The notes below the pieces were generated by a model. That model made no database searches. It had not been told where the DNA came from and saw only the letters and a program-made list of their open reading frames with translations. A program made the position numbers and the translations under genes. DNA of 64,000 nt, from contig JACCGJ010019122.1 of the NCBI GenBank assembly GCA_013407085.1, positions 1 to 64,000 on the forward strand, in the 5' to 3' direction. Source of the stretch: Atriophallophorus winterbourni (taxonomy: Eukaryota > Platyhelminthes > Trematoda > Plagiorchiida > Microphallidae). Positions 9,438 to 20,334 of this stretch are shown piece after piece; the first letter of the stretch is position 1; each line of letters starts with the position of its first letter.

Positions 9438-10185
9438 TGAAAACCTCTGAGGACCTGCAGGATAAAACTGATCAAAGACGAAAAAGCTCTCTCCTATATA
9501 TATATTGACACAATCATTTGAAAATGAGAAAGTGCCACCCAGCAATGCACGAGAAAAAGAAAGAAAAAAGGTACAATATGAGGGGGAATTTTTTTGTCCA
9601 TTGTTCCACATGTCGATTTTTTAATTTTTTTGATTTTTTTACAAATTTGAGGGTGGAACACAAAATAGAATGCACTCTCTCCACTGTTGCCGGTTCTCAG
9701 CCATCGTCGACAGCGTGTCAAGCCACAGACACTCACTATCCCTTGGACCCCACCCAGGAAGCCGCGTTCGTCCGACCCGAGCAAAACCCGACGTCAAGCG
9801 TTTTAAGGCCTTCTTCCAGGTCAGCGGTTGTCCACCTGAACACCGCCGCCAGCCTGGGCCAACCGACACACGCAGCGCGCGGAAGGGTAGGCGCTCAGGT
9901 TTCATTCTCAAGACATGCCCTAGCCAGCGGAGACGGGAACGGTCGATTAGGTCTCGTAGCATCAGGCTGTCCCCACCTTGAACACGGTGCCTCACTTCAA
10001 CGTTGCTAGTGCGGTGTTGCCACCACACTCGTGCAAGCCTCCGTAAACATCGATGTTCAAACACCTCCAAGCGCCGGAGCTTCTCTGCGCGTACTGCCCA
10101 GCTCTCGCACCCGTAAAGCAAGACCGACCTGACTGAGGCCAGGTAAACTCTCCCCTTGAGTTTCAAAGTCACGTATTTTTACATT
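9437..10185 (-). mobile_element. 5'-truncated RTE-like LINE, RT C-terminus
   Basis: An intact minus-strand frame of 177 residues (10172-9639) matches the C-terminal part of RTE-like reverse transcriptases. It has LYGCESWAVRAEKLRRLEVF, EHRCLRRLARVWW, RLRWLGHVLRM and WLDTLSTMAENRQQWREC. The catalytic palm is missing. The 3' region is A-rich on the minus strand (9600-9660). It has unusually high GC for the window and is probably a recent 5'-truncated insertion of a separate family. Confidence 0.82.
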
Positions 10186-10329
10186 TTTTCCATATCTGTC
10201 TAGGCCTGAAAAACCTGACAGCAAATTAGCCCACATGCAGTCCATGATTGTGCTTCACTTTACCTCAACTAGGCTAGTGATTTCATACACCACACATTGT
10301 TCACTCATATTATTGCATTGTATCCTGAA

Positions 10330-10540
10330 TAGCTGACCTCTCACCGTGCTGGTGAAGAGAAACCCTACCTTACTTTCCAGATATTCGGGAACAAGAACGT
10401 GTAAAAAGTACGAACTGTATACTCGATATCGAAGTTCCGGGTGCTAAACCGCATACCGTCGAAGGAAATCTGGGCGCGTGATTGGCTTTTAGCCACCTTC
10501 AGCCCTGTGCAACTTGAACTTGAACTTGAACACACAGTTA
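10330..10540 (+). repeat. Dispersed repeat R, copy 1
   Basis: Contains agctgacctctcaccgtgct ggtga, later a gaaatctgg...tgattggctt...agccacc block, and ends (aacttg)n. The same ordered blocks are at 12527-12880. The hexamer end suggests a SINE or LINE tail. Confidence 0.6.
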
Positions 10541-10554
10541 CACACCCCTATGTT

Positions 10555-10668
10555 ACTTACGAATCAATCCTGGTAGTGGCGGGTGTTTTCATGCACACCT
10601 CCGAAAGAATCTGGGCACTCGTTTCGACTTGGTCGACTATCGCCCTGTGATACTGATACTGAACTTGA
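10555..10668 (-). repeat. SINE-like repeat S, copy 2
   Basis: Complement of the first part of the copies at 4886 and 48340: gaatcaatcctggtagtgg, cacctccgaaagaat, gactatcgccctgtgatac and then (tgatac)n. It abuts the 5' end of the CR1-like element to its right. Confidence 0.7.
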
Positions 10669-12530
10669 ACCTCAAACAGAAGTTTGAGTTATCCTTAGTC
10701 ACGGATGCTAAATCCAACCCGAAAAGGTTTTACAGTTACGCACAATCTAAAGGAAAAACTAGGGTAAACATCGGTGACTTAAAACTTGAGGATGGACAAG
10801 TAGCTACTTGTGACCCAGCTAAGGCGACAGCCTTCTCAAAGTTTTTCAGTAGCGTTCAGCGAAGGGATAATTCTTTACTCACACCGCCTGAGTTGCTTAA
10901 CTTTCCATCTGGTGTCCCTGCACTAGATGATTTGTCTTTTAATGAGGCGGAGGTGTATGGAGCTCTTATTCATGTTCGTGCTAACATGGCTGAGGGTTCG
11001 GATCATATCCACTCAATTATGCTGAGAAATCTCGCCCCAGTGCTTGCAGAACCAATATGTGAGCTCTTCAATTCATTTTTGCACTCGACAATGGTTCCTC
11101 GTGAGTGGAAAGAAGCCATCGTAGTACCAATACACAAAGGTGTTTGCAGGTCGATTCTTGGTAACTATAGACCAGTCAGCCTGACCAGCATCGTCTCGAA
11201 AGTATTTGGAAGACTTATACGCGACAAAATCTGCCAGCATCTCTGCCAGCATTCTCTACTTAGTGTAGCTCAACATGGATTCCTGAAAGGGAGGTCTTGT
11301 TTGACTAACCTCTTGAGTTTCCTCAATATTGCTACGAAAAGGTTGGATGAAGGGAAGCCGGTCGAAGCGCTCTACCTAGATTTTAGCAAGGCTTTCGATT
11401 CCGTCAGCCACAGATTTTTAGAAACTAAGCTGGCAGCAAAAGGCATACGGGGTAGTTTACTTGCTTGGATAAAATCATTCCTGACAGGTAGGACCTTTAG
11501 AGTGCGAGTAGAATCTACGTTGTCGATCCAAACGGAGGTGATAAGTGGGGTGCCTCAGGGGTCTGTGCTAGGTCCGCTGCTCTTCTGATTTTTATCGATG
11601 ACTTGTCGCCTATCTTGGAGTGCCCGTGCTTCATTTTTGCGGATGACGTGAAGTTCATTGGTTCAACGAATGAAGATACTCTGTTGCACGACCTCGAGCG
11701 GGTCATTGACTGGTCCATACTTTGGGACCTCCCACTGAACCTCAATAAGTGCCAACTCTTGTCTGCTCTGGTCGACAAGATCACAGTCCAGGTGTCAGGT
11801 ACTCCTATTAGCGTTGATGCCACACAGCGGGTTAAGGACTTGGGTGTTCTAGTTAGAGCTGACTTCAAATGGGAGGACCAATGCGCTGTTGCAGCGCAAC
11901 GTGCACGCAATGTGCTCTTTCGGTTGAAGTCGGTGCTTTCCAGCAGAAGTCCCGACGTGTTCCTGCCACTTTACAAGGCGTTAGTCAGGCCGCATTTGGA
12001 ATATTGTGTCCAGGCGTGGTGTCCTCACTACCAGAAGGATATCATTCGACTTGAAAGCGTCCAGCGACTAGCAACACGCATGATTGAGGGTCAGCGTGGG
12101 AAAAGTTATGCTGATCGCCTTTGGGCTCTGGGTCTTTTCTCTCTTAAGCGTCGTCGTTTGAGAGGTGATTTGATTGAAACCTTTAAGATCTTAAAGGGCT
12201 TAAGCGGCGTTAATCCAGATGACATCTTTACCTTAAGTCCTAAGCTGGGCACTCGCGGACACGCACTCAAGCTCGCTAAGGAACGATGTCGACTAGATTC
12301 TAGGAAAAACTTTTTCAGCTTCAGGGTGGTCAACTTCTGGAACAAGCTCCCTGAAGAACTTATCTCCTGTAGTTCCGTCTCAACTTTCAAGCAGGGTTTA
12401 GACCGTGACTGGGGTAAGTTATTCTCTTATTACATCCCATGATTACCATGCTTAGGTTGTCCTCCATTTTGCTCGCTATTCACTGTAGCAATTTTAGAGC
12501 ATCTTCCTATTTCTGATTCTCCATCAGCTG
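10669..12530 (+). mobile_element. Nearly complete CR1-like reverse transcriptase, one frameshift
   Basis: Two + strand frames (to 11588 and 11603-12442) together give about 590 residues of a CR1/Jockey-group RT. In order: linker FYSYAQSKGKTRVNIGDLKL; RT fingers EGSDHIHSIML, WKEAIVVPIHK and YRPVSLTSIVSKV; QHGFLKGRSCLTNLL; palm YLDFSKAFDSVSH and SGVPQGSVLGPLL; catalytic FIFADDVKF; thumb RPHLEYCVQAW; C-terminus [17 protein letters not shown] and VNFWNKLPEEL. One missing base at about 11586 (ttctga where ttcttga-type sequence is expected) breaks the frame just before the catalytic block. No endonuclease domain is present, so the copy is 5'-truncated. It keeps every RT catalytic residue and looks young. 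Confidence 0.9.
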
Positions 12531-12890
12531 ACCTCTCACCGTGCTGGTGAGGAGAAACTGATTTTTCTTTTTTCTAGCATCGATTATTGCGCGTTGCTGT
12601 CTTACTACTATCCTACTACTACAGCGCCTGGCACCGCGATCATCAGAAATTGCAAACAAAGAAGAAAGAAAATTACCTTTTGGCAGTGCATCGATTATAG
12701 CGCGGTGCTCCTCCAACTACATTCTCCTATTCCTACGACCATCATAGGTTCCACACGGAGAAAAAGGATTGACCCTTTGGTAGTGGTGGGCGCTTCTTCG
12801 CAGCTTTCCACCGAAAGAAATTCTGGAAGCTTGATTGGCTTGTCAGCCACACACTGTCCTGTGCAAACTGAACTTATCAAGCGGAATTTT
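12527..12890 (+). repeat. Dispersed repeat R, copy 2
   Basis: Shares the agctgacctctcaccgtgct and gattggcttgtcagccac blocks with 10330-10540, in the same order. It holds an internal imperfect duplication (cgattattgcgcgttgct and cgattatagcgcggtgct). Confidence 0.55.
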
Positions 12891-13229
12891 TGAACATTTT
12901 TTCGTTTAATAAAGGATGGTAAATTTACGAGGGTAAGAAAGTTAATTTTTACGCGCAATGTCACACAGTAATAAAGTTTCATCTAGATTGCTTCGAAATA
13001 ATCAAATGAAGAGGATGCGATTAATTCTGGAGCAGAGATTGAAAAAAAAGAAAATAACAGAAAAAGTTATGAAGGAAACAGATTAGAGTGTGTAGAAATA
13101 ATATCAGCCGTAGCGGTTGATCCAACGGAGATCTCACAACTAACAAAGTACGTCTCTGGTTATTGAACGCAATAAACCGGAACACAGTTCGCAACGAATA
13201 ACAGCATACAGATCCCAGGCAGTCACACG
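12890..13229. other. Spacer left of the tandem duplication
   Basis: No ORF, repeat or splice pattern recognised. It ends precisely where the 3.8-kb tandem unit begins. Confidence 0.5.
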
Positions 13230-13289
13230 CGATATACTTGTCCCAAAGCAGAACACGAGCGCGGCGTGAATCGTATATTCAAAATTGTG

Positions 13290-15490
13290 TACATATTTAC
13301 AGTAGTTTAAAAACAAAACAATAAGGAAATATGCAGGTTATTGAATTAAAATATTCAAAATGAAAACACCATAGGAGACTAGGGATATTCAACAGCCTTT
13401 TTCGATTGCGCAGATCATATCGGATATAATCGTGAAAGTGCATGCCAGACTGAAGCTTAATTCGTTGCTGGGTAATGATTCGAAAGAAAAGAAGCAGATT
13501 CAGACGAATTCTGCGTATCCATAGTGGTTCGACATTCAGCAAATTACACCTTTCCAGATAAGGCAAGGGGTTTGAATAGCCAAAGTTATTTTGCTGAAAG
13601 TACGTTGAAGTCTCTCTAAGAGAAAACAATCACGCCTACCCATGTGAGAATAGATGATATTGCAATAATCGAGAATTGGTAGGACCTTCATCTTATACAA
13701 TGCTATTTTACTCTCGCGTAAGAGGAATTTATGGTTAATTAGGCTAAAGTTTTGTCTTGCTCTCGCAATGAGGTGTCTAGCTTGTTCATTAAAATTGAGA
13801 GAAGAGGAGTATCTAAATCCAAGGTCCTTAATTTCTACAGAAGGTGTGATGGTTGAGCCATTTATCGTGAGTGTATTAGAAGGGATTGAACAACGTAATC
13901 CCATATATTGTGTCTTAGAAGCAGAAAATTCTAATCCCCATTGTGAGCCCCAGGTAGATTAAGAGGCAAGATCACGGTTAAGGGATATCAGAGCCTGTGA
14001 CACTTCACCAGGAGGAGATGTTAAGACTACATCTATGTCATACGGGAAGATAAATAGCTTAGAGTGATCTACAACATTTTGTAGATCATTAACATAGATA
14101 AGAAAAAGAAGTGGACCTAGAACGCTGCCTTAAATTACGCCACTTGGAATCGGCTGATTAGTTGAGGTAACACCATTAACGTGAACCGAAAAGGTGCGGT
14201 CAGATAGAAAAGAACGGAACCAGCTCAATAAAGGCCCATGAATACCTAAACATGATAACTTCAAAAGGAGTAGCGTATGAGGAACCCGATCGAAAGCTTT
14301 GCTTATGTCCAAGAATACAACAATCACTGCTAGTCCTTGTTCAAGGGAAGCCGTTATGAGATCCAAGTATTCTAACTGGCAGGTTACACAAGACTTTTGG
14401 CTAAGGAATCCATGTTGGACTGGAGAGAACGTTTCTGGACCAAGGTAGCCCAACAAAGAATTTTTGATTAACCTTTCAAACAATCTAGACAGAATAGGAG
14501 TATGATTAATAGGGCGATAATTCGTAACGAGGTTCGAATTACCAGATTTTAAACGTGGGATAATAAGAGAGTGTTTCCAATGAGTTGGAAAAATTCCACA
14601 TTTGAGAGAAATATTGGAAAGATTTAATAAAAGTAAAGGAAAGTCTTCATTATCGTTGTGTAAGATGGCTGAAATAAGACCTACATCATCAGGCTAATAA
14701 GAGATTTTACTTCGACGAGAAATGTCTTTTAATTCTTTCACAGAAAAAGTAAAGGAGTCAATAGTATTTAAGGGAGTGCTATTGTTTGCTGGTGGATGGT
14801 AAGGGTTGTTATTGAACGAGCTGCTGAAGAATAAAGAGAAAGCCTGACTTATTGTGACCGCATCAGAAGTGACGATTTCTTTATCATCTTCGCGGTATAT
14901 TATGGAGGGAATATCATGTGTTGACCGGATACACCTGATCTTCGAAATGTAATTTAATGATTCCTTCATTGAGTCACTGCTTAAAGCCTTTCTTTCTTGG
15001 CGTTCTAGAAGACGAATCTTAACATTTGAAAGAGAGTTACAGAGTTCGTGTCTGCGCATAACCGAAAATAAATCTAACTTATGGTTCACAGAAGCAGAAA
15101 GTCGAGCTATCTTTTTCTCCAGAAGGTTTATTGGGTCCCGCTTACGCTTCCTAATATGAGAGGAAGACGAACTTCGAAGACATGCTGAGATGTTATCATG
15201 AAAAATCGAGGAGATGCGCTTGAAGTTTGAGGAAAGAAAGAATTCTGTCCAGTCGTAGGTTCTAAGAATATTCGAAAACTTCGTCCAATTGATATGAACT
15301 TTCTCATCTTTGCGTATATGTGCTGGTTTTTGCGAAAGACGCAAAACGCAAGTTATCATATTATGGTCGCAACCGGGTAGTGGAGCTAAGATTTCAACGT
15401 TGGTGGGATCAGTGCCTAAAGTAAAAATCAAATCTAAAACGCTGGACAGCCTCGTAGGCTTCTTCACAGTTTGTGTGAAACCTAAAAGAT
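13290..15490 (-). pseudogene. CR1/Jockey-group LINE, copy in unit 1 (inactivated)
   Basis: Minus strand, 5' to 3'. At 15467-14694 lies the end of the AP endonuclease (TRLSSVLDLIFTLGTD, LPGCDHNMITC) and a basic linker. At 14690-14130 lie RT blocks YRPINHTPILSRLFERLI, VQHGFLSQKSCVTCQLEYL and VVFLDISKAFDRVPHTLL. Then come GSVLGPLLF, thumb and C-terminus to 13297. Inactivating changes seen: SGVPQ became SGVI plus stop (about 14130), the catalytic F-A-D-D became F-P-Y-D (about 14045), and there is a stop near 13970. The endonuclease N-terminus is missing. Confidence 0.85.
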
Positions 15491-16049
15491 GAATCGTTTT
15501 GGATGCTGCAAACGCCGAAGAAAACTGGTTTTGAGGATCCAGTCACTGGAGTTCACTCCTACCAAAGATTATTAGGAGAAGTTACTCCGAGTCACACAGG
15601 ACAACGCTTGTAGACCACGAGCTGGATTTGGTTGTCAGAAGCCATAAGAGAAGCGCGTCGTTTGAGAATTTCCGGAAATGAGAGCTTATTCGCAAAACCA
15701 CTTCTTCTATGAACAACCATGAAATCAACGAATTAGTATCGTCCGTTTAAAATGGGATGGTAAACGCTGGTATTTCAAATAGTGACAAGAAACTCATTAT
15801 TATGCTAGTGTATTTCTTGTTCGTAAGCTAATTGATTTGACTTATAATTCGAGCATTGTCATCCTTCACACTTCAAACACGTCAACACTTTTGTTTTAAC
15901 ATTCGACTTTGACCCGCTGTGTTGGTTGGTCAACCCATATTTTTCTATGGTGAGTGTAAATTTGCCAAAGAATAGAAAAAACACGTTATGCGCATATGAA
16001 AAGCAACACATAATCGCAAATAGAAGCAGAACACTGTCAGTGTACCGTA

Positions 16050-16510
16050 AATCACCCTTTAACAACTACAATGCCCGTCAGATCTAACTAGTGTTAGCCT
16101 ACACTGTATCTGATGGGAAGACCTGACGAGGAGATCAGATAGGTTGGACGACCACAATAGTTGTTACTGGCTCCTTCTCGACCGGGTGGGCATGACGCTA
16201 CGCAAATGTGTCAGACTGGAGAGACATTCATGGAGACTTTATCGCGATCGGTCAAACGGAAGTCGGTAGCTCAGGCCATAAGGCATGAGACTACAATGTG
16301 AAGGTCCTGGGTTCCAGTCAGACCCAAGACATGATATGCACTGCTGATGAGCTCTAAGAAGAGCGAAACTCGAGTCCAGTGCTTCTAATGTGGATCTTGT
16401 GATAAGCTTTGTGAATATTTCGATAGACTTGGTACTGATGAGTAGACACAAAAACATGAACAAATTCTCCAAAACACCCATCAACACCAATTGTGTATTT
16501 TTGTGAAATT
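16050..16510 (+). mobile_element. SINE with tRNA-like promoter and hammerhead ribozyme
   Basis: Block X copies at 33.08 and 38.05 kb lack this segment, so it is an insertion. It holds a Pol III A-box match (TAGCTCAGGCC, 16267-16277) and a B-box-like GGTTCCAGTCA (16310-16320) 33 bp further on. A complete hammerhead follows (16338-16382). This is the architecture of schistosome S-alpha SINEs, whose transcripts self-cleave. The first 200 bp (16055-16260) has no assigned function; the exact ends are uncertain. Confidence 0.75.
16338..16382 (+). ncRNA. Hammerhead ribozyme (type I, SINE-borne), copy 1
   Basis: Stem I GCACTG (16338-16343) pairs with CAGTGC (16377-16382). Core CTGATGA is at 16344-16350. 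Stem II GCTCT-AAGA-AGAGC is at 16351-16364. GAAA (16365-16368) is followed by a minimal stem III (CTCGAG) and the triplet GTC, with predicted cleavage after 16376. Every conserved core base is present. Short stem III hammerheads of this type are known from schistosome SINEs and newt satellites and may cleave best as dimers. Confidence 0.92.
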
Positions 16511-17109
16511 CGGTGCGCAAGAAGCCACACGTTGTATTATGTTTTTGCATAAACAATGACTGTCGGAGAAATCATGCACTCACTGTTTAAAACAGGTTTC
16601 AAATAATAAAACAAATCACACACCTTTTAAGATAAAAACACTGATTCAGCGATATTTTGAATGAATACACGGTAGTGTCCGAGGTCAATCTTTACGATGA
16701 TCAAAACATGGTGATAATAACAATCGGTGCACCGATCAAAAGTCGCTACCATTTTGTTATCGTTTTCTAGCTGACCGGTGCGCTCTGGAATTGATTCACC
16801 GCTACAGTTAACAACACACGATCAATACATTGAGTGATAACTGTGCTAAATCGTGCATCACATATTCAACACGAATCCGCTTAAACGTGAAGGAAGGAAA
16901 TCAGCATATGCAATGAACGATTTATTTTGTTAAAATTTATTTTTGGGGTAAACTATTTTTCTTGCATGTTGTACGTCGATATTATTTGTATATGTCAAAC
17001 GAGAAACGTCGTTTCGCTACGGGCGGAAGATACTGTGATGATTCTCTCAACGATATACTTGTCCCAAAGCAGAACACGAGCGCGGCGTGAATCGTATATT
17101 CAAAATTGT

Positions 17110-19316
17110 GTACATATTTACATGTATGTTTAAAACAAAACAATCATGAAATATGCAGGGTTATTGTAATAAAATATACAATAATGAAAACACCATAGGA
17201 GACATAGGGATATTCAACAGCCTTTTTCGATTGCGCAGATCATATCGGATATAATCGTGAAAGTGCATGCCAGACTGAAGCTTAATTCGTTGCTGGGTAA
17301 TGATTCGAAAGAAAAGAAGCAGATTCAGACGAATTCTGCGTATCCATAGTGGTTCGACATTCAGCAAATTACACCTTTCCAGATAAGGCAAGGGGTTTGA
17401 ATAGCCAAAGTTATTTTGCTGAAAGTACGTTGAAGTCTCTCTAAGAGAAAACAATCACGCCTACCCATGTGAGAATAGATGATATTACAATAATCGAGAA
17501 TTGGTAGGACCTTCATCTTATATAGTGCTATTTTACTCTCGCGTAAGAGGAATTTATGGTTAATTAGGCTAAAGTTTTGTCTTGCTCTCGCAATGAGGTG
17601 TCTGGCTTGTTCATTAAAATTGAGAGAAGAGGAGTATCTAAATCCAAGGTCCTTAATTTCTGCAGAAGGTGTGATGGTTGAGCCATTTATCGTGAGTGTG
17701 TTAGAAGGGATTGAACAACGTAATCCCATATATTGTGTCTTAGAAGCAGAAAATTCTAATCCCCATTGTGAGCCCCAGCTAGATAGAGAGGCAAGATCAC
17801 GGTTAAGGGATATCAGAGCCTGTGACACTTCACCAGGAGGAGATGTTAAGACTACTTTTATGTCATCCGCGAAGATAAATAGCTTAGAGTGATCTACAAC
17901 ATTTTGTAGATCATTAACATAGATAAGAAAAAGAAGTGGACCTAGAACGCTGCCTTAAATTACGCCACTTGGAATCGGCTGATTAGTTGAGGTAACACCA
18001 TTAACGTGAACCGAAAAGGTGCGTTCAGATAGAAAAGAACGGAACTAGCTCAATAAAGGCCCATGAATACCTAAACACGATAACTTCAAAAGGAGTAGCG
18101 TATGAGGAACCCGATCGAAAGCTTTGCTTATGTCCAAGAATACAACAATCACTGCTAGTCCTTGTTCAAGGGAAGCCGTTATGAGATACAAGTATTCTAA
18201 CTGGCAGGTTACACAAGACTTTTGGCTAAGGAATCCATGTTGGACTGTATAGAACGTTTCTGGACCAAGGTAGCCCAACAAAGAATTTTTGATTAACCTT
18301 TCAAACAATCTAGACAGAATAGGAGTATGATTAATAGGGCGATAATTCGTAACGAGGTTCGAATTACCAGATTTTAAACGTGGGATAATAAGAGAGTGTT
18401 TCCAATGAGTTGGAAAAAATCCACATTTGAGAGAAATATTTGAAAGATTTAATAAAAGTAAAGGAAAGTCTTCATTATCGTTGTGTAAGATGGCTGAAAT
18501 AAAACCTACATCATCAGGCTTATAAGAGATTTTACTTCGACGAGAAATCTCTTTTACTCCTTTCACAGAAAAAGTAAAGGAGTCATCAGTATTTGAGGGA
18601 GTGCTATTGTTTGCTGGTGGATGGTAAAGGTTGTTATTGAACGAGCTGCTGAAGAATAAAGAGAAAGCCTGACTTATTGTGACCGCATCAGAAGTAACAA
18701 TTTCTTTATCATCTTCGCGGTATATTATGGAGGGAATATCATGTGTTGACCGGATACACCTGATCTTCGAAATGTAATTTAATGATTCCTTCATTGAGTC
18801 ACTGCTTAAAGCCTTTCTTTCTTGGCGTTCTAGAAGACGAATCTTAACATTTGAAAGAGAGTTACAGAGTTCGTGTCTGCGCATAACCGAAAATAAATCT
18901 AACTTATGGTTCACAGAAGCAGAAAGTCGAGCTATCTTTTTCTCCAGAAGGTTTATTGGGTCCCGCTTACGCTTCCTAATATGAGAGGAAGACGAACTTC
19001 GAAGGCATGCTTAGATGATATCATGAAAAATCCAGGAGATGCGCTTGAAGTTTCAGGAAAGAAAAAATTCTGTCCAGTCGTAGGTTCTAAGAATATTCGA
19101 AAATTTCGTCCAATTGATATGAACTTTCTCATCTTTGCGTATATGTGCTGGTTTTTGCGAAAGACACAAAACGCAAGTTATCATATTATGGTCCCAAAGG
19201 GTAGTGGAGCTAAGATTTCAACGTTGGTGGGATCAGTGCCTAAAGTAAAAATCAAATCTAAAACACTGGATAGCCTCGTAGGCTTCTTCACAGTTTGTGT
19301 GAAACCTAAAAGATGA
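17110..19316 (-). pseudogene. CR1/Jockey-group LINE, copy in unit 2
   Basis: Same organisation as the unit 1 copy. Minus strand: RT frame 18914-18045 (linker to AFDRVPHTLL) and thumb/C-terminal frame 17828-17361. The catalytic block here is still F-I-F-A-D-D (about 17868), whereas unit 1 has F-P-Y-D. The stop in place of VPQ (about 17960) is shared with unit 1, so it predates the duplication. An extra stop follows GPLLS at 18042, and an endonuclease-region frameshift lies near 19010. Confidence 0.85.
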
Positions 19317-19874
19317 ATCGTTTTGGATGCTGCAAACGCCGAAGAAAACTGGTTTTGAGGATCCAGTCACTGGAGTTCACTCCTACCAAAGATTATTAGG
19401 AGAAGTTACTCCGAGTCACACAGGACAACGCTTGTAGACCACGAGCTGGATTTGGTTGTCAGAAGCCATAAGAGAAGCGCGTCGTTTGAGAATTTCCGGA
19501 AACGAGAGCTTATTCGCAAAACCACTTCTTCTATGAACAACCATGAAATCAACGAATTAGTATCGTCCGTTTAAAATGGGATGGTAAACGCTGGTATTTC
19601 AAATAGTGACAGGAAACTCATTATTATGCTAGTGTATTTCTTGTTCGTAAGCTAATTGATTTGACTTATAATTCGAGCATTGTCATCCTTCACACTTCAA
19701 ACACTTCAACACTTTTGTTTTAACATTCGACTTTGACCCGCTGTGTTGGTTGCTCAACCCATATTTTTCTATGGCGAGTGTAAATTTGCCAAAGAATAGA
19801 AAAAACACGTTATGCGCATATGAAAAGCAACACATAATCGCAAATAGAAGCAGAACACTGTCAGTGTACCGTAA

Positions 19875-20334
19875 ATCACCCTTTAACAACTACAATGCCC
19901 GTCAGATCTAACTAGTGTTAGCCTACACTGTATCTGATGGGAAGACCTGACGAGGAGATCAGATAGGTTGGACGACCACAATAGTTGTTACTGGCTCCTT
20001 CTCGACCGGGTGGGCATGACGCTACGCAAATGTGTCAGACTGGAGAGACATTCATGGAGACTTTATCGCGATCGGTCAAACGGAAGTCGGTAGCTCAGGC
20101 CATAAGGCATGAGACTACAATGTGAAGGTCCTGGGTTCCAGTCAGACCCAAGACATGATATGCACTGCTGATGAGCTCTAAGAAGAGCGAAACTCGAGTC
20201 CAGTGCTTCTAATGTGGATCTTGTGATAAGCTTTGTGAATATTTCGATAGACTTGGTACTGATGAGTAGACACAAAAACATGAACAAATTCTCCAAAACA
20301 CCCATCAACACCAATTGTGTATTTTTGTGAAATT
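19875..20334 (+). mobile_element. SINE with hammerhead, copy 2
   Basis: Duplicate of the SINE at 16050-16510, carried by the tandem duplication rather than inserted separately. A box 20091-20101, B-box-like 20134-20144, ribozyme 20162-20206. Confidence 0.75.
20162..20206 (+). ncRNA. Hammerhead ribozyme (type I, SINE-borne), copy 2
   Basis: Identical to the ribozyme at 16338-16382: perfect 6-bp stem I, CTGATGA, 5-bp stem II with AAGA loop, GAAA, GTC. Predicted cleavage after 20200. Confidence 0.92.

Larger units (their letters stand above)
13230..17050. repeat. 3.8-kb tandem segmental duplication, unit 1
   Basis: From cgatatacttgtcccaaag to attctctcaa this 3,821-bp unit repeats at 17051-20874 (3,824 bp) with few differences. 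It contains a minus-strand LINE (13290-15490) and the first 1.5 kb of block X with a hammerhead SINE. Confidence 0.92.
15510..17050 (+). repeat. Block X, copy 1 (truncated at the duplication joint)
   Basis: Begins with the shared module ccagtcactgg...ggagaagttac...gagctggatttggttgtcag. It continues through ttcgacc.., gtttttgcataa and gggtaaactatttttct. Matches 19340-22335, 32565-34268 and 37490-39215. It carries a SINE insertion at about 16050-16510 that the copies at 33.1 and 38.05 kb lack. No protein coding is evident. Confidence 0.8.

Noticed and set aside
9518..10009. 163-residue + strand ORF at 9.5-10.0 kb
   Set aside because: It is the opposite-strand shadow of the RTE-like RT frame on the minus strand.
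16120..16150. Second hammerhead from cctgacgaggagatcagata
   Set aside because: CTGACGA is present but no GAAA or closing stem I follows.
16255..16330. A functional tRNA gene
   Set aside because: A and B boxes are present but no cloverleaf with acceptor stem can be drawn. It is better explained as the Pol III promoter of a SINE.
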